A DNA stretch of 64,000 nt from Methanobacterium sp. (GCF_038562635.1 NZ_JBCFBO010000001.1:2272643-2336642); one strand, 5' to 3'; positions 34,324 to 43,865 are shown, counted from the stretch's first letter. Notes: generated by a model not told the origin, from the letters alone. Numbers and translations are program-made.

Positions 34324-35034
34324 TTATTTTATGAATATGGCGTTGCATCTGCACAGGGGGTGTAATGGGGGAAGCATTTTAACTTCATTTATATTGAATA
34401 TCTTTTTATCATATGCTTTACGGCATTTTTCGCATGTATTGAGAGATTTAGATATTTTGAAGTATTTATATCCTTTTTCTTTATGAATACGCCAGTTTCC
34501 AAGATTTTTTATTCTACTTATCTCGTTCTTACTTATATTTTCAGCATCCTCAGAATTTAGCGATGTTTTCGATTTGATTTCATTGGTAGCATCTATAACT
34601 CCTTTACCCTCGTTAACAACCTTTGCAAGTATTTTGATAATCTGTAATTTTGTATGGTCATCTATTGGGCCTATATATTCAAAATCATACAATTCTGGAA
34701 TTAATGCAATTTCTTTAAATATGGATCTTTGTTCTTCTACAGAAAAACCCTTTTTAGAAGGCCTTTTACTTTTTAATAGTTTAGTTAATCCGTCTGTGTG
34801 GTCAACGCTAATACTTAATTTGTTATTTCCTTTTGAATCAGTATTTTTTTCATCAGGTTCAGAATTTTTAAACGTTTCAACGATGGTTTTTACTCTTTCA
34901 GTGTTATAAGGTATATTCAACGAATCAACCTGTATTAGATCGCCTCCACACTCACATTCTTTAAAATCATCTAGTGATTCCCATTCCTGAAGCTTGTAAT
35001 ATCCGTTACATTTAGTACATACGATATAAGGCAA
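34324..35034 (-). CDS. zinc-ribbon protein with a phage head-morphogenesis-like (MuF/SPP1 gp7) C-terminal domain
   Basis: 236 aa. The N-terminus is a Cys4 ribbon (CTKCNGYY and CECGGDL). A linker rich in Asp, Ser and Lys follows. The C-terminus has the arrangement KYFKISKSLNTCEKCRKAYD and PPLHPLCRCNAIF, which is the Cys-His signature of the Mu F/SPP1 gp7 minor head protein family. No other phage gene is nearby, so this looks like a domesticated domain in a cellular protein. The substrate or partner is unknown. Confidence 0.65.
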   Translation of the reverse strand: MPYIVCTKCNGYYKLQEWESLDDFKECECGGDLIQVDSLNIPYNTERVKTIVETFKNSEPDEKNTDSKGNNKLSISVDHTDGLTKLLKSKRPSKKGFSVEEQRSIFKEIALIPELYDFEYIGPIDDHTKLQIIKILAKVVNEGKGVIDATNEIKSKTSLNSEDAENISKNEISRIKNLGNWRIHKEKGYKYFKISKSLNTCEKCRKAYDKKIFNINEVKMLPPLHPLCRCNAIFIK

Positions 35035-35372
35035 TGTAATCCCTTCTATATGCTTATTTAAATTGGCTTAAATATTTCTGGACTCTCAAATGTTTAACAG
35101 TCAAATATTATTGATAAGGATCTACCTATTAAACTTACCTAGTCCAGTGTCATGTTAAATCATTCCCAGTTCTAGCTGCTTATATGATTACTATTAATTA
35201 TTTTTTAAAAATTTTGGAATTTTTAGTATATCTCTGTTACTATCTAAATCCATTAAAGAAAGTATTTTTGATTATTAAAGATGAAAATTGAAAGTTAATC
35301 TGGATTATACTATAAAAAAATATTGTCAAAAAAAAGAAAGATGGTCCTCAAATAGATTTTTGAGAATCACAT
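35035..35372. other. AT-rich intergenic region containing the ftr terminator
   Basis: No gene seen. On the minus strand, CTCAAA and TTTGAG (within 35349-35366) form a stem after the ftr stop, followed by a U-rich tract read from 35346 down to 35331. This is a plausible terminator for ftr. The rest is AT-rich without clear structure. Confidence 0.45.
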
Positions 35373-36266
35373 TTAGAAAATTTCGTGAAGCTTGATGTTG
35401 CATGTACCGAGGTTTCCACCGAAGTTTCCAGCGCTTATTTTTAAGATACCTGGGACTTTGGTCGCTGCTTCGATTCCAACTTTCATTGCTTCTTTAACAG
35501 CTTCTTCGCTTACACCATCAATAACGATTTCGTATACTCCATTTACGTCAGCTGGGATGTCGCTGTCTTCAACTTCATCTTTTAATGTTACACACATTTT
35601 TTCGTTGGTGGAAGCACCTAAGAATTTGTATTTGTTTGATCCGACTTTAGAACCTGAAGCTACTACTCCACCTGGGAATGGAGTTATTGCACCTTCAACT
35701 GCTCCAATTGCATCTACTGCTGCTTCTGCTGCTATTAATGCTGATGATTGGCTGTCTCCCATTATGAAGAAGTTTCCTCCAGCTATTCCTGATTTAATTC
35801 CGAATTCACCTTCAACTAAGAAGTCTCCAGACATAATTGGAACTGAGTAGACAGTTCTTCCATCTATGTTTAATTCTTTTTCGAAACCGTCTCCGAAGAA
35901 TTTCAGTTTGAATCCTACGTTTAGTTTCTCGTCAGCATCATCAAGAGCATCGAATGCTGCAGTTGTTGCAGCGGTTAGTAAACACATTCCCACACGTTCT
36001 AATAACTCATGGTCAAGTTTTTTCTTGCTCATGTTACAGATCATGATCATGTAACCTGGCCTTCCGTCAGGGGTTTCTTCTGGCGGGACGTAGCAGTCTA
36101 TTCCTGCCTCTGCAGGACAACCGATAACTGATGTTCCGTAACCGGTTGCTTCTGTCGCTGCTATTTTAGCCAGCTTTTTGGTAGCTGCAGTTACAAGTAT
36201 GCGTGAAACCTGTATTCCAAATGCTTCAGCAAAAGTATCTTCTATTTCTACTCCGTTTATTTCCAT
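35373..36266 (-). CDS. ftr: formylmethanofuran-tetrahydromethanopterin formyltransferase
   Basis: 297 aa from the ATG at 36266, which has GGTGAT upstream; this equals the usual length of the enzyme. It moves the formyl group from formylmethanofuran to tetrahydromethanopterin, the second step of methanogenesis from CO2. The start MEINGVEIEDTFAEAFGIQ, GCPAEAGIDCYVP, and FFIMGDSQSSALIAAEAAV are conserved. Cytoplasmic, acidic. It is a single gene with a TATA box (AAATATATAA on the minus strand at 36301-36310) and a leader of about 12 bases. Confidence 0.97.
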   Translation of the reverse strand: MEINGVEIEDTFAEAFGIQVSRILVTAATKKLAKIAATEATGYGTSVIGCPAEAGIDCYVPPEETPDGRPGYMIMICNMSKKKLDHELLERVGMCLLTAATTAAFDALDDADEKLNVGFKLKFFGDGFEKELNIDGRTVYSVPIMSGDFLVEGEFGIKSGIAGGNFFIMGDSQSSALIAAEAAVDAIGAVEGAITPFPGGVVASGSKVGSNKYKFLGASTNEKMCVTLKDEVEDSDIPADVNGVYEIVIDGVSEEAVKEAMKVGIEAATKVPGILKISAGNFGGNLGTCNIKLHEIF

Positions 36267-36270
36267 GATA

Positions 36271-36310
36271 ATCACCGTCTGATAGTCAGTTAAAAAGAAG
36301 TTATATATTT
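36271..36310 (-). promoter_or_regulatory. ftr promoter and ribosome binding site
   Basis: Minus-strand TATA box AAATATATAA at 36301-36310 and ribosome binding site GGTGAT at 36271-36276, five bases from the ATG at 36266. The expected start site near 36278 makes the leader very short, so the hairpin array further upstream is not part of the ftr mRNA unless transcripts begin earlier. Confidence 0.55.
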
Positions 36311-36319
36311 TTCTGTTTA

Positions 36320-36540
36320 ACTTTTTAGGAAAAAGTCCTCAAACACTGTCAAAATTTAGAAAAATTTTGACGTTTACGAAATTGAAAGTTTCGTAACAGC
36401 AAAAAATGAAATTTTTTGCATTCATCGAAAATCACAGATTTTCGAATGCTTCGTGTTGGGGATGCTGAAAAAATCGTTGATTTTTTCGAGTGCCGTCGAA
36501 AAATTAAGATTTTTTGGGGCATGCAAAACTTCGTTTTGCA
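36320..36540. repeat. array of about eight short hairpins, mostly with 3-base loops
   Basis: Perfect or near-perfect inverted repeats follow each other: ACTTTTT-agg-AAAAAGT (36320-36336), GTCAAAATTT-N4-AAATTTTGAC (36348-36371), TTACGAAATT-gaa-AGTTTCGTAA with one wobble (36374-36396), GCAAAAAAT-gaa-ATTTTTTGC (36399-36419), CGAAAATC-aca-GATTTTCG (36426-36444), GAAAAAATC-gtt-GATTTTTTC (36467-36487), an imperfect one at 36497-36517, and TGCAAAAC-ttc-GTTTTGCA (36522-36540). No open frame accounts for it. It lies between the 3' end of the interrupted kinase and the ftr promoter. A similar kind of hairpin occurs at 61861-61946. Confidence 0.75.
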
Positions 36541-36740
36541 AGGTTAAGCAAAACGTACCTGTGAAATAGTATGTTTTCATGTTTGATTTTTTGATAAATT
36601 TAAAAGAGATTTGATGATGACAATTATCTATTGGATTAAATGGCAGATTATTGTTTTATTTAATTAAAAATGGCATAATTTTTCACTTGAACCGTTAATT
36701 AAAAGAAATTTTATGAATACTGTAAAGGTTTTTATCTGCC

Positions 36741-38588
36741 TTAAAAAACAATCTTAAATAGGGTTCCTGTATCTCTATAAATATTTATACTACCTGACAG
36801 CTGTTTTACAAGGGTAGTTACCAGCTGCAATCCTAATGTTTTTGTATTGTTAAAATCAATATTTTCAGGAAATCCAATTCCATCATCGGCAACTTTAAGC
36901 ACGTATTTTTCATCTTGAGGATGGAATTTAATGGATACCTTTCCTTTTTGTCCCTGTACGAAAGCATGTTTTAAAGAATTACTAACCAATTCATTTATAA
37001 TTAAACCACAGGGAACAGCAATGTCTATATTTAGAAGAACATCTTCTACATTAATTTCGGGCTTTATAAAGTTTTTATCAATTCCGTATGAATTAAAAAG
37101 TCCAGATAATAATCTCTGGATATAATCTGCAAAATCAATTTTTGAAAGGTCACGAGATCGATAAAGCTCCTCGTGGACCATTGCCATGGATCTAACTCGA
37201 TTTCGGCTTTCATTGAGAATATTTACTGTTTTTTCATCATTTAAATATTTAGATTGAAGATTTAAAAGAGAACTTATTATCTGCATGTTGTTTTTAACTC
37301 TATGATGAATTTCCCGTAAAAGCACTTCTTTCTCCTCTAAAGAAGATTTAAGTTGAGTCTCTACTTTTTTAAGTTCTTTAATATCGCGGGTGATATACAC
37401 TGCCCCTGAAAATTCATCTTTACTATTAGAAAGGGGATTTCCAACGGTTTCTACCCAAATATAATGTCCATCAGCGTGTTTAAGCCTGTGCTGTATTCTG
37501 TTTGGTTTTAAAGTTTGGATAACTAATTGAATTGTATCTATAAGTATTTCAAAATCATCGGGATGGGCCATGCCGATAAATTCATAATCCCTTTTACCAA
37601 TGATATCTTCTGCTTCATATCCAAGTAGATCTTTAATAGAAGGACTTACATATTCAAAAATTCCTTCACTGTTAACCTGGAACATTAAATCCAGCATATT
37701 ATCTGTAATTAAGCTTAAATGTTCTTCTCTGTCTTTAATAGAATTCTCAATTTTTTTACGTTCGCTGATATCTTCACATATAAACAATCTTCCAAAATAG
37801 TGGTCTTCTTTATCTCTAATTTGTTTAGAGAACCGTCTTATAATTCTGCCATCTGTAAGTGAAATTTCATCTTCCAGGGTTGATCTGTTCTCTTCGTGGT
37901 GAAGTGGCGCGCATGTTTCCATAAAGTATTCTTTATCTTCTGCCAAAGGCAATATTTTTAATATGACCTATTTATTTTTAAGTTTACCTTCTTTTATTCC
38001 TTTTTCAAGCCCTTTTAAACCCCATAATTTACAAAAATTATGATTAAGGTATAAAACAGAATCAGTTTTGTTATCTATAACATAAAAAGCCAGAGGGGAA
38101 TTTTCTGCCACAGATCGAATTAGATTAATGTTCCATCTTAAGTTTTTCTCGGTCTTCTTAAGTTCTGTAATATCCCTGACAGTGCTGAGAATAAGTTTCT
38201 CAGATTTCACTTCAATGAGTTTTGAATGTATTTCTACAGGTATAATCGATTTATCTTTCTTAAAATGAGTGGATTGGAATCTTAGTTCTTGTTTCACAAG
38301 CTCTTCTGATTGAAGATTTAATTTAGAAAATTCAGGAAAATTTAAATCGTAAAGATTTGTTTTCATTAATTCATCTTTAGTATAACCCATGAACTTGCAA
38401 GCTGTTTCATTTAGGTAAATGCAGTTTCCTTTAATATCGTGCAGGAAAATAGGATCAACATGCATGTCTAAAATACTGGTTTTTAGCAATAGTTCTTCTT
38501 TTAAATTACTATGTCCTTCTATCTTTCCAGTAGTGGAATGTATTTTAAATTTACCCTGCTGTTTTTTAAACAGATCTTCATCATTCAT
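36741..38588 (-). pseudogene. PAS-domain sensor histidine kinase interrupted by an in-frame TAG
   Basis: Two frames, 37968-38588 (206 aa) and 36741-37952 (403 aa), lie in the same reading frame, separated only by a TAG at 37968-37970; reading through it gives a continuous protein of about 615 aa. Order: PAS (about 35-150), a second PAS spanning the TAG, a third PAS, a HisKA_2 dimerisation domain with the phospho-His in REIHHRVKNNMQIISSLLNL, and HATPase_c with NELVSNSLKHAF and DDGIGFPE. No membrane segment, so a cytosolic sensor as is common in methanogens. The stop is a nonsense mutation, a sequence error, or a readthrough site; if translated separately the second piece could start at TTG 37952. 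Confidence 0.75.
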
Positions 38589-38764
38589 GCACGATCCTCT
38601 AATTTAAGATGTTTATTTAGAGTATATCATATAATAATATTTAAAATATTATCAATTTCATATTTAAAATTTATAAATAGAAAAAATATTGTACATTGAG
38701 CTTATTTTTACTAAAAAGTAGAGTTGGGCATATATCCGGGTTATTTTAGGTATTCTGATTTTTG

Positions 38765-39784
38765 TCAACTGTTTTTACTAAAAATTTTGTCTACAACGCC
38801 TGTTCCAAAATAAGGAAGTATCGCAGTACCTATGATTGTGGTCATCCAGAATGAAATCAGCCTTTCAACTATGGTTGCTGCAGCACTTATGGATGGTGGA
38901 ACACCTGCAGCAGAAAATAAAATTATCATCACACCATCAACTGCACCCAGGCCTCCTGGAAGAAGGGGTATCATTCCAAGCAGGGTAGAAATTATAAAAA
39001 CTTCTGCTATTAATAGGAGTGATACTTCCGCGTTGAATGCGGAAAATACAATGTAAACTCTTAATATTTCAAAAATCCAGATTATAAAGGAAAGTGGGAG
39101 TCCATACATCAAAACATTTCTATCTTTTATCATGGTCCGCATGCTGTTTTGGAAACCATGAATAACAGTTAATGCTTTTTCTTCAAGTGTACTGTGTTCC
39201 TTTCTAGAAAATCGTTTTATTACCTTTACAAGCCATAATGTGGCTTTTTTACCGAATTCTTTATTTATGGACATGTATAATGCCACTATAAATAGAATAA
39301 GCAGGGCTATAACTGCAATTGTAAGGCCTATTACTACTAGTTCTGATAAAGTCATGAATAAAACTAGAGAAATTATGGTTATGACGGCTAAAACCATGAA
39401 AGGAAATGTATCAAGTCCTCTATCTGCTATCACTGTTGCAAAAGACTTTTCGAAGGTGGTTTTTGAGTATTTACTTAATATATATCCTCTTACTGGTTCT
39501 CCTCCCCCTCTTCCGCTTGGAGTTAGGTTATTAATTGCCATACCTACCATTAACATGGGAAGGAGATGAATTTTTTTAATGTTAATGTCTACAGAATTCA
39601 CATTTATTGCCCATCGTTGGGTCCATAAACCATAAATTGCAAACTGTATAAGTACTGCAAGAAGCAGATACCATGGATTTGCTAATTCAACTGCACTTAC
39701 AATTTTGCTTGGCCCTATAATCAGAACCATAGCTACGAGAATCCCAAATCCTACGAGTGATAAGATCAAAGTGCTATGTTTCAT
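38765..39784 (-). CDS. flippase-like (UPF0104/LPG synthase transmembrane domain) membrane protein
   Basis: 339 aa with about eight membrane segments. AINNLTPSGRGGGEPVRGYIL and PLLPGGLGAVDGVMIILFSAAG are the family signatures (AglD/MprF N-terminal-like domain, UPF0104). Relatives are thought to move lipids or lipid-linked sugars across the membrane or take part in surface glycan assembly. It is a single gene; no ribosome binding site is clear. Confidence 0.83.
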   Translation of the reverse strand: MKHSTLILSLVGFGILVAMVLIIGPSKIVSAVELANPWYLLLAVLIQFAIYGLWTQRWAINVNSVDINIKKIHLLPMLMVGMAINNLTPSGRGGGEPVRGYILSKYSKTTFEKSFATVIADRGLDTFPFMVLAVITIISLVLFMTLSELVVIGLTIAVIALLILFIVALYMSINKEFGKKATLWLVKVIKRFSRKEHSTLEEKALTVIHGFQNSMRTMIKDRNVLMYGLPLSFIIWIFEILRVYIVFSAFNAEVSLLLIAEVFIISTLLGMIPLLPGGLGAVDGVMIILFSAAGVPPSISAAATIVERLISFWMTTIIGTAILPYFGTGVVDKIFSKNS

Positions 39785-39931
39785 ATTTTCTGCCCTTATT
39801 TGAGTTATACATATATAAAATTTTAATATTGGTTGTGATATTTAACATTACTAATTTTGTCTCATATTCAATTATTAAACAGTTAATTTAAGATTTTTGA
39901 TAATGTATACAACATAGTATATAACTTTCTC

Positions 39932-39983
39932 TCATGTCTTATAATCGTGTGCACGAATTATATTTTATGTTAAATTGTAATTA
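39932..39983 (+). repeat. intergenic element, copy B (first copy at 16043-16095)
   Basis: Starts CTCATGTC and contains CGTGTGCA and TTATGTTAAATTGTA like copy A. It lies between the divergent flippase start and the 3' end of the broken phosphoesterase. The surrounding sequence is not shared, so this is a defined element of about 50 bases. Confidence 0.45.
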
Positions 39984-40086
39984 TGGAATTAATCTTTAAA
40001 ACATGTAAACTTACTTCAGGATACAAAATTTACAGTATCCTATTACTTTAGGGGCGATAAAATAGTTACGATCTGTTAATTAATTA

Positions 40087-40568
40087 TTATAAAACAATAG
40101 GTTCATAGCTTAAATCTTCAGGATCAAGCAGTATAACCGTTTTTTTACCAGACAGGTATCCGCATATTTCTCCAGGGTTAATCATCATGCATTTTCCCGG
40201 TTTAACTTCTAGTTTATGTGTATGTCCCCGTATAACAATATCATAATTCCCGCTTTTAACGAGAGCTGTCACAATATCCTCAGTTGTGCCGTGAATAACT
40301 GCAATTTTTTTTCCATACAATTCAAGTTCTTGAAAATCATTGTGGTAGCAAATACCTTAAAAAAATGCCGTAAACCATCTCGTTCGCCGTCATTATTCCC
40401 AAAAACGGCTTTAAATTCTGCATTGAGATTTTTAATTTCGTTAGCAGCAAATGGTGAAATCATATCTCCAGCATGTATTACTAATTCTACTTTTGCTTCA
40501 TTGAAAAATTTGACGGCTTCCCTTATTGCAGGTAAATTATCATGTGAGTCTGACATTATACCAATCAT
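40087..40568 (-). pseudogene. YfcE/MJ0936-type metallophosphoesterase split by a frameshift
   Basis: The N-terminal part (start ATG 40568) has MSDSHDN, HAGDM and VFGNNDGER, three of the metal motifs. The C-terminal part has VIHGTT and the RGHTHK motif with MINPGE. The frames change between them: the first reads HFFKVFATT while the family pattern continues in the other frame as GICYHNDFQELELYGKK. The break is at or next to an A7 tract near 40359-40365. A one-base change would restore a normal protein of about 160 aa, a small phosphodiesterase. It is either a sequence error or recent inactivation. Confidence 0.75.
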
Positions 40569-40716
40569 ATTTTTATTTATGTAAATAATCTGTATAAAAT
40601 TGATCATTTATCTTAGATAAAATCAATCTTTTTGAAATTATTAATAACAATATTTATATATCTCTAAAATAAAGAATATTTTAAGCTAGTTTTCTAGCTT
40701 ATTAGGATGTGATGAA

Positions 40717-40959
40717 TTGTTTAGAAATAATTACGGAAGAGATAATTTCTCAGATAAAGGACCTTCAGCTCCTATTAATGTAGGAGATGAATACGATGTT
40801 AAAATTGAAGATGTTGGAAGAGATGGCGACGGAATCGCAAGAATAGAAGGATTTGTTGTCTTTGTATCAGGAGCAAAACTGGGCGATGAAGTTAAAATCA
40901 AAATTAACTCAACAAGAAGAAACTTCGGTTTTGCTGATATAGTTGAAGATGTTGAATAA
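40717..40959 (+). CDS. TRAM domain protein
   Basis: 80 aa from a TTG start with GGATGTGATG before it. A flexible N-terminus (residues 1-20) is followed by a single TRAM domain: VGDEYDVKIEDVGRDGDGIA, GFVVFVSGAKLGDEVKIKI and NFGFADIVE. Small stand-alone TRAM proteins are abundant in methanogens and bind RNA, acting as RNA chaperones related to cold response. A hairpin terminator follows. TATA-like TATTTATATAT lies near 40650. Confidence 0.9.
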   Translation: MFRNNYGRDNFSDKGPSAPINVGDEYDVKIEDVGRDGDGIARIEGFVVFVSGAKLGDEVKIKINSTRRNFGFADIVEDVE

Positions 40960-41273
40960 ACTTAAATTAAATTTAATTTAATTAATAAGTCTTGAAAATA
41001 ATGATTTTCACGACACTTCACTCTTTTTTTAATAATTAAACTTATTTTTTTTGTATTTGATTGTTACTTGATAGTTAATTCATATACTGAACTTAAATTT
41101 TAAAGCGTTACTCATTTCTATTAGTATATTGACTTAAAGTAAAAATTATAATCTTCTCATATAATCAAAAATTATTTTAGTATTTTAATCATACTTTAAT
41201 CTTTATATTTAATAGATAGTTATTACATAACTGATGTTAACGTGACTAAGATGTGATAGGAGGTTGTAACAAA
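40960..41273. other. intergenic region with the TRAM gene terminator and slipin promoter
   Basis: Near 40993-41030 TGAAAAT-aatg-ATTTTCA is followed by CTC and seven T, a terminator for the TRAM gene. The remaining AT-rich part has a TATA-like TTTATATTTAA near 41200 and the strong AGGAGGT site at 41258-41264 for the next gene. Confidence 0.5.
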
Positions 41274-42047
41274 ATGGCTGATCTCGTAACGCTTTTTATT
41301 GTGGGAATTATAATTTTGATTATTTTAGGTCTTTCAATACGTGTAGTAAATCAATATGAAAGAGGGGTGCATTTTAGGTTTGGTAGAGTAATAGGGGTTA
41401 AAGATCCTGGGTTGCGCCTGATTATTCCTGTAGTGGATAGGTTGGATAAAGTATCCCTTAGGATTGTCACTATGCCTATTCCTTCCCAAAGAATAATAAC
41501 TCAGGACAATGTATCAATTGATGTGGCTGCAGTTGCATATTTTAAGGTTGTTAACGCGTATGATGCAGTTGTTGCAATTGAAAATTACAACAGAGCAGTT
41601 AACCAGATTGCTCAGACCACTATGAGAAATGTAATTGGACAATTCCTGTTGGATGATGTTTTATCTTCAACTTCAAAGATAAACGAAAGAATTAAGGAGA
41701 TAATTGATAAACACAGCGAACCATGGGGTGTACAGGTCACTGCTGTAGAAATTAAAGATATCAACTTACCTGAAACAATGAGGAGATCCATGGCAAGACA
41801 AGCTGAAGCAGAAAGAGAAAAAAGAGCTAAAATTATTTCTGCTGAAGGTGAATTCCTTTCAGCCCAAAAACTTGGTGATGCTGCAGATATAATAACTGCA
41901 CACCCAATAGCGCTTCAATTACGTAACTTACAGGTGCTGCTTGAGATAGCAAGTGAGAAGAATTCTACCATAGTGTTCCCTGCAAGCTTCATGTCAACAG
42001 TTAGGGACTTAAAGGACTTCATGGAATCAGAAGTGAAGGCTGAGTAA
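41274..42047 (+). CDS. slipin (SPFH/stomatin-like membrane protein)
   Basis: 257 aa from the ATG at 41274, chosen for the AGGAGGT site; a start at 41253 would lie upstream of it. One N-terminal membrane helix (VTLFIVGIIILIILGLSIRV) is followed by the SPFH domain (YERGVHFRFGRV, DPGLRLIIPVVD, ITQDNVSIDVAAVAYFKV) and a coiled C-terminal part. Slipins form membrane-bound oligomers and often pair with an NfeD-type protease; none is adjacent here. Role in membrane organisation is inferred from the family. Confidence 0.92.
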   Translation: MADLVTLFIVGIIILIILGLSIRVVNQYERGVHFRFGRVIGVKDPGLRLIIPVVDRLDKVSLRIVTMPIPSQRIITQDNVSIDVAAVAYFKVVNAYDAVVAIENYNRAVNQIAQTTMRNVIGQFLLDDVLSSTSKINERIKEIIDKHSEPWGVQVTAVEIKDINLPETMRRSMARQAEAEREKRAKIISAEGEFLSAQKLGDAADIITAHPIALQLRNLQVLLEIASEKNSTIVFPASFMSTVRDLKDFMESEVKAE

Positions 42048-42335
42048 AAGACATAATCATTTCTTTTATTTTTATATATTTGAAAAAAATTTTGTTTTTT
42101 TCCATGCAATAACGTGTATTTAGTTTAAGAAACCTTAGTTTATTCCATTTGTAATTTAGACGTTTTTAAGTCGCTTTAATTACAGGTGACATGATAGTTA
42201 AAAATTTATTATTAGATATACATTTTTATAGTATGATGAGAAATATTTGAAAGTCTAACGATTCAAATAAATTAATGAATTAACTAATAAAAATTATTTT
42301 ATTATTCTTAAAATACCCATAATAGAGGCGTAAAG

Positions 42336-42986
42336 ATGTATATAGTGATAATGGGTGCAGGAAGAGTTGGATTAAATCTTGCATCTAACTTAGTTAGTCG
42401 AGGGCATGACGTGACCCTTATTGAAAGTGATGACAGCTTATGCGGCAATGCAGCGGCTGAATTGGATGCATTAGTTATTTGTGGTAATGGCACTGATACA
42501 AAAACGCTTGAAGAGGCAAATGTAAGTGAGGCAGATGTTTATGTTGCAGCTACTGGAAATGACGAGGCAAATCTTCTTTCTTGTATACTTGTAAAACAAT
42601 ATAATATTCCTAAAATTATCGCAAGGTTAAGTAACCCTGATCATGAAGAAGCATTTAAAAAAGTAGGAATAGACGATGTTATAAGTCCAGAGCTTACAGC
42701 AGCAGGCTACCTCGAAAAATTAATAACACGGCCAAAGGTAGCTGACTTAATAGTTATTGGAAAGGGGGATGCTGAAATACTGGACCTTACAGTAAAAAAT
42801 ACTAAGGTTATAGGGAAGAAAATTAGCGAAATTAACCCTACGGATGATTATATAATTGTGGCCCTGTATAAAAATGGTGAAATAACCATTCCTAAGGCAG
42901 ATATGGTTTTAAATGAAGGGGATAAAGTATCAATTCTTGTTAAAAACCCTGCTGTAAAGGATGTTGTGAAGACATTTACAAAATAA
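42336..42986 (+). CDS. trkA: TrkA family potassium uptake regulator
   Basis: 216 aa. The N-terminal NAD-binding fold begins MYIVIMGAGRVGLNLA (GxGxxG) with an acidic strand end (TLIESD), and residues about 140-216 form the TrkA-C domain. It binds the cytoplasmic side of a TrkH-type K+ transporter, which is not in this window. The related RCK domain of the channel at 32171 is separate. Divergent or single gene with no clear ribosome binding site. Confidence 0.88.
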   Translation: MYIVIMGAGRVGLNLASNLVSRGHDVTLIESDDSLCGNAAAELDALVICGNGTDTKTLEEANVSEADVYVAATGNDEANLLSCILVKQYNIPKIIARLSNPDHEEAFKKVGIDDVISPELTAAGYLEKLITRPKVADLIVIGKGDAEILDLTVKNTKVIGKKISEINPTDDYIIVALYKNGEITIPKADMVLNEGDKVSILVKNPAVKDVVKTFTK

Positions 42987-43058
42987 ATGTATAAATTTCT
43001 TTTTTAAAATAGTTTTAAACTAAATTAATTATTTTTTTAGGTTTATTTTCAGTTATTA

Positions 43059-43865
43059 TCAAATGATTCTTTCAGATCGTTTAAGATAGTATTCAAATAA
43101 CTTTTTGGTCCATTCAATAGCTTCTTTACTCTCACTATGGAGATCAATATTGAAGTCATACATTCCATTTTTATTAAATAACCCAAATGAAATACAGTTT
43201 TCTGTAACAGTAAAAGCTTCCCTAACTTCTTCGCGTATAACATATAATTCAAAGTTATTTGGCACTCTAGTTAATATTTCTGGATTTGATTTGTTTAATA
43301 CGTCAAGTATGTCCTCAGTTACTATAAGTTGAACATGTGCTCCGTTTAAAACTGCTGATTCAATTGTTTTAGGTAAATATGGATGAAATATTGGAGAAAC
43401 ACCTTTTATAATTTTAGAACTTATTAATAATTGGGTAAAATAATCGAGTACCTTAGTAAGATGGGTAGCTTCAGCTTCTACAATGGTTGAATTATTTAAA
43501 TCTCCAATTTTTAAAAGTAAATCTTCAGGAATTCCTTCAATTTTATGATCTGACCATAATTTTTCCTGACTTTTGACAGTTTCAACTGTTTTAATTAAAT
43601 TTACTAATTTAAGGGCAAATATTTTCCCAGTTTGTGATAGATTATAATTTTCTCCATCTTTAAAGATAAAATCGCGTTTTTCAAGCTTATTTGTACCATG
43701 GATGATGGTAGATGATTCTAAGTTAAGTTCCTGTTTTAGATCACTCAAATTTTTAGGACTTTCGTTTAGACTCAACAGTATGCTGGTACGAACATTAGAA
43801 CTTGTTAAAAACTTCAAAAGGTCTGCTGCATTATCGTACTGTTCATAAATACCTTTTGAACTCAT
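43059..43865 (-). CDS. winged-helix regulator with methanogen FilR1 output domain
   Basis: 268 aa from the ATG at 43865 (MSSKGIYEQY), which matches the family start; a longer frame from 43907 lacks a ribosome binding site. Residues about 15-85 are an ArsR-like winged helix (VRTSILLSLNESPKNLSDL and STIIHGTNKLEKRDFI). The C-terminal 170 residues are the FilR1/DUF1724 domain, with FHPYLPKTIESAVLNGAHVQ and the closing HSHSESKEAIEW-type end. These regulators are very common in Methanobacteriales and Methanosarcinales and respond to unknown signals. Confidence 0.85.
   Translation of the reverse strand: MSSKGIYEQYDNAADLLKFLTSSNVRTSILLSLNESPKNLSDLKQELNLESSTIIHGTNKLEKRDFIFKDGENYNLSQTGKIFALKLVNLIKTVETVKSQEKLWSDHKIEGIPEDLLLKIGDLNNSTIVEAEATHLTKVLDYFTQLLISSKIIKGVSPIFHPYLPKTIESAVLNGAHVQLIVTEDILDVLNKSNPEILTRVPNNFELYVIREEVREAFTVTENCISFGLFNKNGMYDFNIDLHSESKEAIEWTKKLFEYYLKRSERII

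Noticed and set aside
34324..35034. Prophage suggested by the phage-head-like domain
   Set aside because: Flanking genes are ordinary chromosomal ones (channel, ftr) and no integrase, terminase, capsid or attachment repeats are seen.
35392..35850. A 152-codon plus-strand frame opposite ftr
   Set aside because: ftr is unambiguous on the minus strand; the frame is Pro/Ser rich antisense sequence.
36320..36540. CRISPR array
   Set aside because: The hairpins differ in sequence and spacing; there are no identical repeats with unique spacers and no cas genes.
36741..38588. Pyrrolysine readthrough of TAG in the kinase
   Set aside because: Methanobacteriales are not known to encode pyrrolysine and the nitroreductase TAG occurs in a gene with other defects, so decay or error is simpler.
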